Positions 1-5,533 of a stretch of 9,210 nucleotides of DNA are shown here, in pieces; the first letter of the stretch is position 1, and each line of letters starts with the position of its first letter. The notes beneath the pieces are model-generated. The model was not told the origin of the DNA. It did not search any database and worked only from the letters and a program-made list of their open reading frames with translations. A program made the translations under genes and the position numbers. The stretch comes from Aquincola sp. (lineage in GTDB: Bacteria > Pseudomonadota > Gammaproteobacteria > Burkholderiales > Burkholderiaceae_C), in assembly GCA_029884035.1 (NCBI GenBank), contig JAOUIM010000119.1, forward strand, positions 1-9,210, written 5' to 3'.

Positions 1-2
1 GC

Positions 3-503
3 GCGGCCGACTTCACCTTCGCGTTCCCGGCGCTGCTCACCGCGATCATGCTGACCGCGATCTACGGGCCGGGCCTGCTGACCAGCATCGTGGCGATCGG
101 CATCTTCAACGTGCCGGTCTTCGCCCGCCTCGCGCGTGCGTCGGCCAATGCGGTGTGGACGCGCGACTACGTGCTCGCCGCGCGCGCGGCCGGCAAGGGC
201 GCCTTTCACATCACGACCGACCACGTGCTGCCCAACATCGCCAACGTGCTGATCGTCCAGGCGACGATCCAGTTCGCCCTCGCGATCCTCGCCGAGGCGG
301 CGCTGAGCTATCTTGGCCTGGGCACGCAGCCACCACAACCCAGCTGGGGCCGCATGCTCAACGAGGCGCAGACCATGCTGTTCACCGCGCCGATGCTGGC
401 CGTGTACCCTGGTGTGGCGATCGCGCTGGCCGTTCTCGGCCTGAACCTGCTCGGCGATGGCCTTCGCGACCTGCTGGATCCCAAACTGTCGAGGCAACGC
501 TGA
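3..503 (+). CDS. DppC-like ABC transporter permease, C-terminal part (5' end outside window)
   Basis: This is the inner-membrane permease subunit of a peptide/nickel-type ABC importer (binding-protein-dependent transport permease, DppC/OppC/GsiD group). The reading frame is open from base 3, before the first ATG at 48, and residues there (AADFTFAFPALLTAI) already look like a family membrane segment, so the gene starts upstream of the window. About 166 residues are visible. The EAA loop that docks on the ATPase is at visible residues 55-78 (DYVLAARAAGKGAFHITTDH, then VLPN). After it come a hydrophobic segment ending in the typical AEAALSYLGLGTQPPQPSWG and a last membrane helix ending in NLLGDGLRDLLDPKL, the usual DppC C-terminus. 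A DppB-like partner gene is expected just upstream. The stop is two bases before the next start. The family call is firm; the substrate is unknown. Confidence 0.95.
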   Translation, partial: AADFTFAFPALLTAIMLTAIYGPGLLTSIVAIGIFNVPVFARLARASANAVWTRDYVLAARAAGKGAFHITTDHVLPNIANVLIVQATIQFALAILAEAALSYLGLGTQPPQPSWGRMLNEAQTMLFTAPMLAVYPGVAIALAVLGLNLLGDGLRDLLDPKLSRQR

Positions 504-505
504 TC

Positions 506-1153
506 ATGAGAATCGATTTCGTTTCCGATGTCGCCTGCCCCTGGTGTGCTGTCGGACTGAATGCGCTCGAGCGCGCGCTCGAGCGCATCGGGCCCGACCT
601 CGCGGTCGAGCTGTACATGCAGCCCTTCGAGCTGAACCCGACGATGCCGCCCGAAGGGGCGAACGCGGCGCAGTACCTCAAGTCGAAGTACGGCATCAGC
701 GACGAGCAACTCGCGGTCAACCGCGCCCGCATCGCCGAGCGCGGCGCAGCCGAGGGCTTCACGTTCGGCGTGCGCGAGCATGTGTGGAACACCTTCGATG
801 CGCACCGCGTTCTACATTGGGCCGGCGTCGAAGGCGAGCCCGGCATGCAGCGCTCGCTCAAGCACGCTCTGCTCAGGGCCTACCATGGCGAGGGCCGCAA
901 CCCGGGTGCGCACGACGTGCTGGTCGAACTGGCGACGCAGGTCGGGCTGCCGTCACAACGCGCTCGCGAAGTGCTCGAGCGTGGCGAATTCGCCGACGAG
1001 GTGCGAGAGGCCGAACGCTTCTGGCAGGACGCCGGCATCCATTCGGTGCCCGCCGTCGTGATCGACCGCCGACACCTGATTTCAGGCGGCCAGCCCAGCG
1101 CGGTGTTCGAGCAGGCGCTGCGCCAGATCGCCGCCGAACACGCGTCCGCCTGA
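506..1153 (+). CDS. DsbA/FrnE-family thioredoxin-fold oxidoreductase, cytoplasmic
   Basis: A 215-residue protein of the DsbA family, FrnE-like branch (DSBA-like thioredoxin domain). The redox motif CPWC is at residues 11-14, right after the first beta strand (MRIDFVSDVA). The cis-proline loop is V181-P182 (HSVPAVVI). The helical insertion between them contains NTFDAHR (96-102), typical of the FrnE group. There is no signal peptide, so it should act in the cytoplasm as a thiol-disulfide oxidoreductase or isomerase; some relatives are 2-hydroxychromene-2-carboxylate isomerase or glutathione-transferase-kappa-like enzymes, but the intact CxxC favours redox chemistry. The ATG at 506 is two bases after the permease stop, with GAGG at 491-494 as a possible ribosome site. 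Start codons further upstream in this frame would run through the permease gene. Its stop overlaps the start of the CYTH gene by one base. The substrate is unknown, and its place inside a transporter operon is unusual. Confidence 0.9.
   Translation: MRIDFVSDVACPWCAVGLNALERALERIGPDLAVELYMQPFELNPTMPPEGANAAQYLKSKYGISDEQLAVNRARIAERGAAEGFTFGVREHVWNTFDAHRVLHWAGVEGEPGMQRSLKHALLRAYHGEGRNPGAHDVLVELATQVGLPSQRAREVLERGEFADEVREAERFWQDAGIHSVPAVVIDRRHLISGGQPSAVFEQALRQIAAEHASA
561..588. repeat. 28-bp perfect palindrome inside the DsbA-like gene
   Basis: Bases 561-588 equal their own reverse complement. The core is the 12-base unit GCGCTCGAGCGC, itself a palindrome, present twice in tandem (563-574 and 575-586), flanked by AT on the left and AT on the right. 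It encodes part of the ALERALER helix (residues 20-27) of the oxidoreductase. It may simply reflect a duplicated Ala-Leu-Glu-Arg codon block in GC-rich DNA. Confidence 0.85.
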
Positions 1154-1668
1154 TGGCGCGCAACGTCGAGATCAAGGCCCGCATCGCGAGCGTCGAGACC
1201 CTGCTGCCGCGAGCGCGGTCCCTGGCCGACGGACCCGAGGAGCGCATCGAACAGGACGACACCTTCTTCGTCTGCGCGCGCGGACGCCTGAAGCTGCGTG
1301 ACTTCCGCGACGGCAGCGGCGAGCTCATCCACTACACGCGGCTCGACACCGAAGGCCCCAAGGTGTCGGACTACGTGCGCGCCCCGACGTCGGACCCGTC
1401 GGCACTTCGCGAGGCGCTCGCACGCGCGCATGGCGTGGCTGGCCGCGTGCGCAAGGCCCGAGTGCTGCTGCTGGCGGGCACCACGCGGATCCATCTCGAC
1501 CGCGTCGACGGCCTGGGCGACTTCCTCGAGCTCGAGGTGGTGCTGCGCGACGATCAGTCCGAGGCCGAGGGCCATGCGATCGCGCAGCAGCTGCTCGACG
1601 GCCTGGGCATCTCGGCGTCGCAGTGTGTGGCCGGCGCCTACCTCGACCTGCTGGGCGCCAGGCGATGA
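1153..1668 (+). CDS. CYTH-domain protein (class IV adenylate cyclase/triphosphatase-like)
   Basis: A 171-residue protein that is essentially a single CYTH domain. CYTH proteins fold into a triphosphate-binding beta tunnel and include class IV adenylyl cyclases, thiamine triphosphatases and inorganic triphosphatases. Visible family features are the N-terminal NVEIKAR (residues 4-10), basic strands RLKLRDF (45-51) and YTR (61-63), VRKAR (99-103), TTRIHLDRVDGLGDFLELEV (110-129) with the ELEV pair E126 and E128, and a C-terminal helix ending in AYLDLL. The first Glu of the classical ExExK signature is Asn4 here; E6 and K8 remain. The start ATG overlaps the previous stop (TGATG) and has no clear Shine-Dalgarno, which suggests translational coupling. 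Cyclase or triphosphatase activity cannot be decided from sequence. It is cytoplasmic, with no membrane segment. Confidence 0.85.
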   Translation: MARNVEIKARIASVETLLPRARSLADGPEERIEQDDTFFVCARGRLKLRDFRDGSGELIHYTRLDTEGPKVSDYVRAPTSDPSALREALARAHGVAGRVRKARVLLLAGTTRIHLDRVDGLGDFLELEVVLRDDQSEAEGHAIAQQLLDGLGISASQCVAGAYLDLLGARR

Positions 1669-1671
1669 GCC

Positions 1672-1734
1672 CCCAAGCCCGCATCCGCTCGCTGCCCCCC
1701 GAGGGGGCCGCGACCACCTTGGGAGCGGCCCGGC
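1672..1734. repeat. GC-rich palindromic intergenic repeat
   Basis: The 76-base gap between the CYTH and ATPase genes holds a nested inverted repeat. The outer arms are CCCAAG (1672-1677) and CTTGGG (1718-1723). Inside is a tight hairpin, GCCCCC (1694-1699), loop CGA, GGGGGC (1703-1708). It is followed by AGCGGCCCGGC (1724-1734), leading into GGAGGT. From memory, elements with a C-run/GAG/G-run core and a trailing GCGGCCCGGCGGAGG are common between genes in Comamonadaceae and relatives; I could not check this here. No second copy is seen in this window. In RNA it would form a strong stem just before the ATPase start and could affect transcript stability or partial termination, although no U-run follows the hairpin. 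Confidence 0.65.
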
Positions 1735-1740
1735 GGAGGT
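1735..1740 (+). promoter_or_regulatory. Ribosome binding site of the DppD-like gene, at the edge of the repeat
   Basis: GGAGGT lies four bases before the ATG at 1745. The spacing is short but the match to the anti-Shine-Dalgarno is strong, and it fixes the start of the ATPase. The site is continuous with the right end of the palindromic repeat. Confidence 0.6.
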
Positions 1741-1744
1741 CGCG

Positions 1745-2719
1745 ATGAGCGCGCTGCTCGAGGTCGCCGACCTTCAGGTCACCCTGCCCACCGCGCAAGG
1801 CCGCTTTGCGGCCCTGCGCGGCGTCTCGTTCGCGCTCGATCGCGGCGGCACGCTCGGCTTGGCGGGCGAGTCGGGCTGCGGCAAATCGCTGACCGCACTG
1901 GCGCTGATGGGACTGCTGCCCGACGGCGCCGAGGTCAAGGGCTCGATCCGTTTCGACGGCCGCGAGCTGACCGTGCTCGACGATGCGGCGATGGGCACGC
2001 TGCGTGGCGACCGCATCGGCATGGTGTTCCAGGAGCCGATGACCGCGCTCAACCCGGTGCACACGATCGGCCGCCAGATCGGCGAGTCGTTGCGCCTGCA
2101 TCGCAAGGTCGACGCCGCGGCCTCTCGCGCCGAGGCGCTGCGCCTGCTCGAACGCGTGCGTCTGCCGCAGGCGCGCGAGCGGCTCGACGCCTACCCGCAC
2201 CAGTTGTCGGGCGGCCAGCGTCAGCGCGTCGTCATCGCGATCGCGCTGGCCTGCGGGCCCGACCTGCTGGTGGCTGACGAGCCGACCACGGCACTGGACA
2301 CCACGGTCCAGCGCGAGGTCCTCGACCTGCTCGACGAGTTGCGGCGCGAATCGGACATGGCGCTGCTGCTGATCAGCCACAACCTGGACGTGATGGCGTC
2401 GCACGTGCAGCGCCTCGCGGTGATGTATGCGGGGCGCATCGTCGAGGCCGGCGGCACGCGCGACGTGTTCGACGCGCCCGCACACCCCTACACGCGCGGC
2501 CTGTTCGCGGCAAGGCCGCGCCTGGGCCTGCCGCGAGGCACCCGGCTGGCCACGATCGCCGGCCGCGTGCCTGCGCTGCACGAGATGCCGGCCGGCTGCG
2601 CCTTCGCTGCGCGCTGCGCGCTGGTGATCGAGTCGTGCCGCGCCGCGCCGCCGCCCGTCGAGCGCGCGGCCGACGCGCACGAGGTCGCCTGTCCGCGCTG
2701 GCGGGAGGCCGTGCGATGA
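1745..2719 (+). CDS. DppD-like peptide ABC transporter ATP-binding protein
   Basis: A 324-residue cytoplasmic ATPase that powers the importer. Walker A is GESGCGKS (41-48), the Q-loop is MVFQEP with Q95, the ABC signature is LSGGQ (154-158), Walker B is LLVADE (174-179) with the catalytic Glu followed by PTTALD, and the H-loop histidine is H212 (LLISHN). All elements for ATP hydrolysis are present. After the nucleotide-binding domain comes the oligopeptide-transporter C-terminal extension (HPYTRGLFAARP onward) with cysteines C285, C291, C298 and C316. In related peptide-transporter ATPases, cysteines in this extension are thought to bind an iron-sulfur cluster. The start is set by GGAGGT at 1735-1740; the frame is open further upstream, but that part overlaps the CYTH gene. 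It overlaps the next ATPase by four bases (ATGA), so the two halves of the ATPase pair are probably made together. Confidence 0.95.
   Translation: MSALLEVADLQVTLPTAQGRFAALRGVSFALDRGGTLGLAGESGCGKSLTALALMGLLPDGAEVKGSIRFDGRELTVLDDAAMGTLRGDRIGMVFQEPMTALNPVHTIGRQIGESLRLHRKVDAAASRAEALRLLERVRLPQARERLDAYPHQLSGGQRQRVVIAIALACGPDLLVADEPTTALDTTVQREVLDLLDELRRESDMALLLISHNLDVMASHVQRLAVMYAGRIVEAGGTRDVFDAPAHPYTRGLFAARPRLGLPRGTRLATIAGRVPALHEMPAGCAFAARCALVIESCRAAPPPVERAADAHEVACPRWREAVR
2703..2708 (+). promoter_or_regulatory. Ribosome binding site of the DppF-like gene
   Basis: GGGAGG, inside the end of the preceding ATPase gene, lies seven bases before the ATG at 2716. It supports this start and shows that the second ATPase has its own good initiation signal in addition to the ATGA overlap. 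Confidence 0.6.
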
Positions 2720-3522
2720 GCGTGCTGCTCGAGGTCGAAGGACTGACCCGGCGCTATGCGTTGCCGCGCCCGCACCCGCTGGCGGCTACGCCGTTGATCA
2801 CCGCGCTCGACGACGTCGGCTTCACGCTCGAAGCCGGACGCACGCTGGGCATCGTCGGCGAGTCGGGCTCGGGCAAGAGCACGCTGGCGCGGCTGGTGAT
2901 GGCGCTCGAGTCGCCGAGCGCGGGCGAGGTCCGCTTCGCGGGGAGGGACCTGCATGCACTGACGGCCGGCGCCCTGCGCGAGGCGCGCCGCGAGTTCCAG
3001 ATGGTCTTTCAGGATCCCTACGGCTCGCTCGACCCGCGCATGACCGTGGCACGCAGCGTGGCCGAGCCCCTGGAGCGGCTGGACCAGGTGTCACGCCGGG
3101 AGCGGCGGGAGCGCGCCGGCGTGATGCTTGCCGCCGTGGGGCTGAATCCGGCCACCGACCTCGACCGCTATCCGCACGAGTTTTCGGGCGGCCAGCGCCA
3201 GCGCATCGCGATTGCGCGCGCCCTGATCACGCACCCGAAGCTGATCGTCGCCGACGAACCCGTCAGCGCGCTCGATGTCAGCGTGCAGGCGCAGGTGCTC
3301 AACCTGATGCAGGACCTGCAGGAGCGTTTCGGGCTGGCCTACCTCGTCATCAGCCACGACCTGGCGGTGGTCGACCTGATCTGCGACGACCTGCTCGTTC
3401 TCGAGCACGGCCGCGTCGTCGAGCGCGGCGCCACCGACCAGGTGCTCGCGCAGCCAGTGCACCCGACGACGCGCCGGCTGATCGACGCGCAGCCCCGACC
3501 GATGTGGCAGCATTCGCGCTGA
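2716..3522 (+). CDS. DppF-like peptide ABC transporter ATP-binding protein
   Basis: A 268-residue second ATPase subunit, expected to pair with the DppD-like protein under the permease pair. Walker A is GESGSGKS (48-55), the Q-loop is MVFQDPYGSLDPRMTV with Q99, the signature is FSGGQ (156-160), Walker B is LIVADE (176-181) followed by PVSALDVSVQAQVLNL, and the H-loop is ISHD with H214. These are the hallmark sequences of the DppF/OppF/NikE group. The protein stops soon after HPTTRRLIDAQP and lacks the longer C-terminal cysteine-bearing extension of its partner; this length is within the normal range of the group (NikE-sized). The start ATG overlaps the upstream stop by four bases. The substrate-binding protein begins 24 bases after its stop. 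Confidence 0.95.
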   Translation: MSVLLEVEGLTRRYALPRPHPLAATPLITALDDVGFTLEAGRTLGIVGESGSGKSTLARLVMALESPSAGEVRFAGRDLHALTAGALREARREFQMVFQDPYGSLDPRMTVARSVAEPLERLDQVSRRERRERAGVMLAAVGLNPATDLDRYPHEFSGGQRQRIAIARALITHPKLIVADEPVSALDVSVQAQVLNLMQDLQERFGLAYLVISHDLAVVDLICDDLLVLEHGRVVERGATDQVLAQPVHPTTRRLIDAQPRPMWQHSR

Positions 3523-3532
3523 TCCCTGCCTC

Positions 3533-3537
3533 AGGAG
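3533..3537 (+). promoter_or_regulatory. Ribosome binding site of the substrate-binding protein gene
   Basis: AGGAG lies nine bases before the ATG at 3547 in the 24-base gap after the ATPase stop. This is a strong site, fitting the high copy number usually needed for a periplasmic binding protein. Confidence 0.65.
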
Positions 3538-3546
3538 AACTCGACC

Positions 3547-5037
3547 ATGACCCTCGCCCGCTCGATCTTCCTGGCGACCGTGCTCGCCGCAGTGGCCGCC
3601 ACCGGTGCGCAGGCCCAGGGCGGCGCGAAGAACCGCGCCACGCTGGCGATGGTGCTCGAGCCGCCGGGCATGGACCCGACGATCGCGCCGGCCGCGGCGA
3701 TCGGCGAGATCGTGCACTACAACGTGCTCGAAGGCCTCACCAAGATCAACGTCGACGGCTCGGTGACGCCGCTGCTGGCCGAGAGCTGGACGATGGAGCC
3801 CGACGGCAAGAGCTACACCTTCAAGCTGAGGAAGGGCATCAAGTTCCACGACGGCGAGGCCTTCGACGCGGCCGACGTCAAGTTCAGCTTCGAGCGCGCC
3901 AAGGACGACAAGAGCACCAACAAGGCGAAGAAGGCCGTGTTCGACAACATTCGCCGCATCGATACGCCCGACGCGTCCACGGTGATCCTGACGCTGGACA
4001 ACGCCGACCCCAACTTCCTGTTCCGCATGGGCGAGAACACCGCGGTGATCCTCGATCCGAAGAGCGCGGCGGGCACCGCGACCAAGCCGGTGGGCACCGG
4101 CCCGTACACCTTCGACGAGTGGAAGAAGGGCAACTCGGTGACGCTGAAGAAGTGGCCGGGCTTCCGCAGCGCCTCCGCCGTCAAGCTCGAGCGGGTGACC
4201 TTCCGTTTCATCAACGACCCGGCCGCGCGCGTGGCTGCGCTGCTGGCCGGCGACGTCGACGCCGTGCCGCGCCTGGACGCACCGCAGGCCGTCAAGCAGT
4301 TGCAGGCCGACAAGCGCTTCGTCGTGAGCATCGGCAATACCGCCGGCAAGGGCATCGTCGCGATCAACAACAAGAAGAAGCCGTTCGACGACATGCGCGT
4401 GCGCCGCGCGATCGCGCACGCGATCGACCGCAAGGCCTTCATCGACGGCGTGCTCGAGGGGCTGGCCAAGCCCATCGGCAGCCACTTCGCACCGACCGAC
4501 GCCGGCTACATCGACCTCACGGGCATGTACTCCTACGACCCGGCCAAGGCGATCGCGCTGTTGAAGGAGGCGGGCGTGGCCACGCCGCTCGCCGTGACGC
4601 TGACGCTGCCGCCGCCGCAGTACGCACGCAAGGGCGGCGAGGTGATCGCCGCGCAGCTCGCCAAGGTGGGCATCGTCGCCAAGATCGAGAACGTCGAGTG
4701 GGCGCAGTGGCTGGGCGGCGCCTTCAAGGGAAACTTCGACCTTACGATCGTCAATCACGTCGAGCCGCTGGACTTCATGCAGTACACCAACACCGCGTAC
4801 TACTGGGGCTACGACAGCAAGCCCTTCCGCGAACTCACGGCCAGGTACGCCGAGACCAGCAACCCCAAGGACCGCACGAAGCTGTTCGCCGACATCCAGA
4901 AGATGATCGCCACCGACGCGGTCAATGCCTTCGTCTTCAATCCGGCCCAGGTGGCCGTGGCCAAGAAGGGCCTGAAGGGCATCTGGTCGAGCTCGCCGAT
5001 CTTCGCCAACGACATGGCGGCCGTGAGCTGGCAATAG
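3547..5037 (+). CDS. Periplasmic peptide-type substrate-binding protein (SBP_bac_5 family)
   Basis: A 496-residue extracytoplasmic solute receptor of family 5 (DppA/OppA-like), which captures the ligand in the periplasm and delivers it to the permease. It begins with a Sec signal peptide: an N-region with Arg5, a hydrophobic core (SIFLATVLAAVAATG) and an AQA cleavage site with likely cutting after A23. No lipobox cysteine is seen, so it should be soluble. The mature protein opens with the family pattern LAMVLEPPGMDPTIAPAAA, and the family signature covers about residues 76-117 (LLAESWTMEPDGKSYTFKLR, then GIKFHDGEAFDAADVKFSFE). Later family landmarks include PVGTGPYTFDEWKKG and VRRAIAHAIDRKAFIDGVL. 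Length matches the family. Ligand specificity (peptide, opine, glutathione, nickel or other) cannot be read from sequence. The stop TAG is part of the ribosome binding site of the next gene. Confidence 0.95.
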   Translation: MTLARSIFLATVLAAVAATGAQAQGGAKNRATLAMVLEPPGMDPTIAPAAAIGEIVHYNVLEGLTKINVDGSVTPLLAESWTMEPDGKSYTFKLRKGIKFHDGEAFDAADVKFSFERAKDDKSTNKAKKAVFDNIRRIDTPDASTVILTLDNADPNFLFRMGENTAVILDPKSAAGTATKPVGTGPYTFDEWKKGNSVTLKKWPGFRSASAVKLERVTFRFINDPAARVAALLAGDVDAVPRLDAPQAVKQLQADKRFVVSIGNTAGKGIVAINNKKKPFDDMRVRRAIAHAIDRKAFIDGVLEGLAKPIGSHFAPTDAGYIDLTGMYSYDPAKAIALLKEAGVATPLAVTLTLPPPQYARKGGEVIAAQLAKVGIVAKIENVEWAQWLGGAFKGNFDLTIVNHVEPLDFMQYTNTAYYWGYDSKPFRELTARYAETSNPKDRTKLFADIQKMIATDAVNAFVFNPAQVAVAKKGLKGIWSSSPIFANDMAAVSWQ

Positions 5038-5040
5038 GAG
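5036..5040 (+). promoter_or_regulatory. Ribosome binding site of the NTF2-like gene, overlapping the upstream stop codon
   Basis: AGGAG shares its first two bases with the TAG stop of the binding protein gene and lies seven bases before the ATG at 5048. It supports the start and indicates that the NTF2-like gene belongs to the transporter operon. Confidence 0.65.
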
Positions 5041-5047
5041 CGCTGCC

Positions 5048-5533
5048 ATGAGCAGGCAGACGATAGAGCGGTTCTACAAGGCCTTCGCCGAGCTCGATTC
5101 CAAGACGATGGCGGCCTGCTATGCGCAGGACGCGACCTTCGAGGACGAGGTCTTCAACCTGCGCGGGCGTACGCATGTCGGCGGCATGTGGGCGATGCTG
5201 TGCAGCGCGATCAAGAAGAGCGGCCGCACCGACTGGAAACTCAAGGTCAGCGAGATCACCGACCACGGCGCGCACTGGGAGCCGACGTATCGCTTCGCAC
5301 AGACCGGTCGCCTGGTGCACAACGTCATCGATGCCGAGTTCGAGTTCGATTCGCAGGGCCTGATCAAGCGCCACCGCGACCGCTTCGACTTCTGGCGCTG
5401 GTCGCGCCAGGCGCTGGGCCCGATGGGCTGGATGTTCGGCTGGAGCGGCTGGCTGCGCGGCAAGGTGCGGCGAACGGCGGTGCGCAACCTGGCCAAGCAC
5501 ATCGAGATCTCGGCCGGGCGCTACACCACTTGA
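5048..5533 (+). CDS. NTF2-like (SnoaL-like) superfamily protein
   Basis: A 161-residue protein with the NTF2/SnoaL cone-shaped fold pattern. The N-terminal helix RQTIERFYKAFAELDSKTMA (residues 3-22) is followed by ACYAQDATFEDEVFNLRG, the common 'small pocket' motif, then alternating strands (WKLKVSEIT, HWEPTYRF, LVHNVIDAEFEFD). The C-terminal tail is DRFDFWRWSRQALGPMGWMF (about residues 111-130), then GWSGWLRGKV and a basic helix; this Trp-rich end is shared by a subgroup of bacterial NTF2-like proteins of unknown function. Members of the fold include isomerases, dehydratases, hydrolases and plain binding proteins, so no reaction is assigned. There is no signal peptide. It begins ten bases after the binding-protein stop and its own stop overlaps the proposed TTG start of the amidase, so it may act on or bind a compound related to the transporter cargo. 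Confidence 0.85.
   Translation: MSRQTIERFYKAFAELDSKTMAACYAQDATFEDEVFNLRGRTHVGGMWAMLCSAIKKSGRTDWKLKVSEITDHGAHWEPTYRFAQTGRLVHNVIDAEFEFDSQGLIKRHRDRFDFWRWSRQALGPMGWMFGWSGWLRGKVRRTAVRNLAKHIEISAGRYTT

Noticed and set aside
155..505. Extended 5' start for the DsbA-like gene at 155
   Set aside because: The extension overlaps the permease in another frame and encodes Arg-rich sequence. The conserved thioredoxin strand begins at the ATG at 506.
1524..1537. 14-bp palindrome CCTCGAGCTCGAGG in the CYTH gene
   Set aside because: It encodes the conserved LELE of the domain with favoured codons, so the symmetry is likely incidental.
1298..1744. Extended start for the first ATPase at 1298
   Set aside because: It would run through the CYTH gene and the repeat. 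GGAGGT before 1745 and the conserved N-terminus favour 1745.
1325..2680. Minus-strand open frame (451 codons) opposite the CYTH and first ATPase genes
   Set aside because: It crosses two well-supported plus-strand genes and the repeat between them, and shows no family motif.
3091..5049. Long minus-strand open frame (652 codons) opposite the binding-protein gene
   Set aside because: It mirrors the plus-strand gene and contains no recognisable domain. Such antisense frames arise from strong third-position GC bias.
3504..5051. Plus-strand open frame in a second phase across the binding-protein gene
   Set aside because: Its translation is Arg/Gly/Gln-rich with no domain, while the 3547 frame has a signal peptide and family signature.
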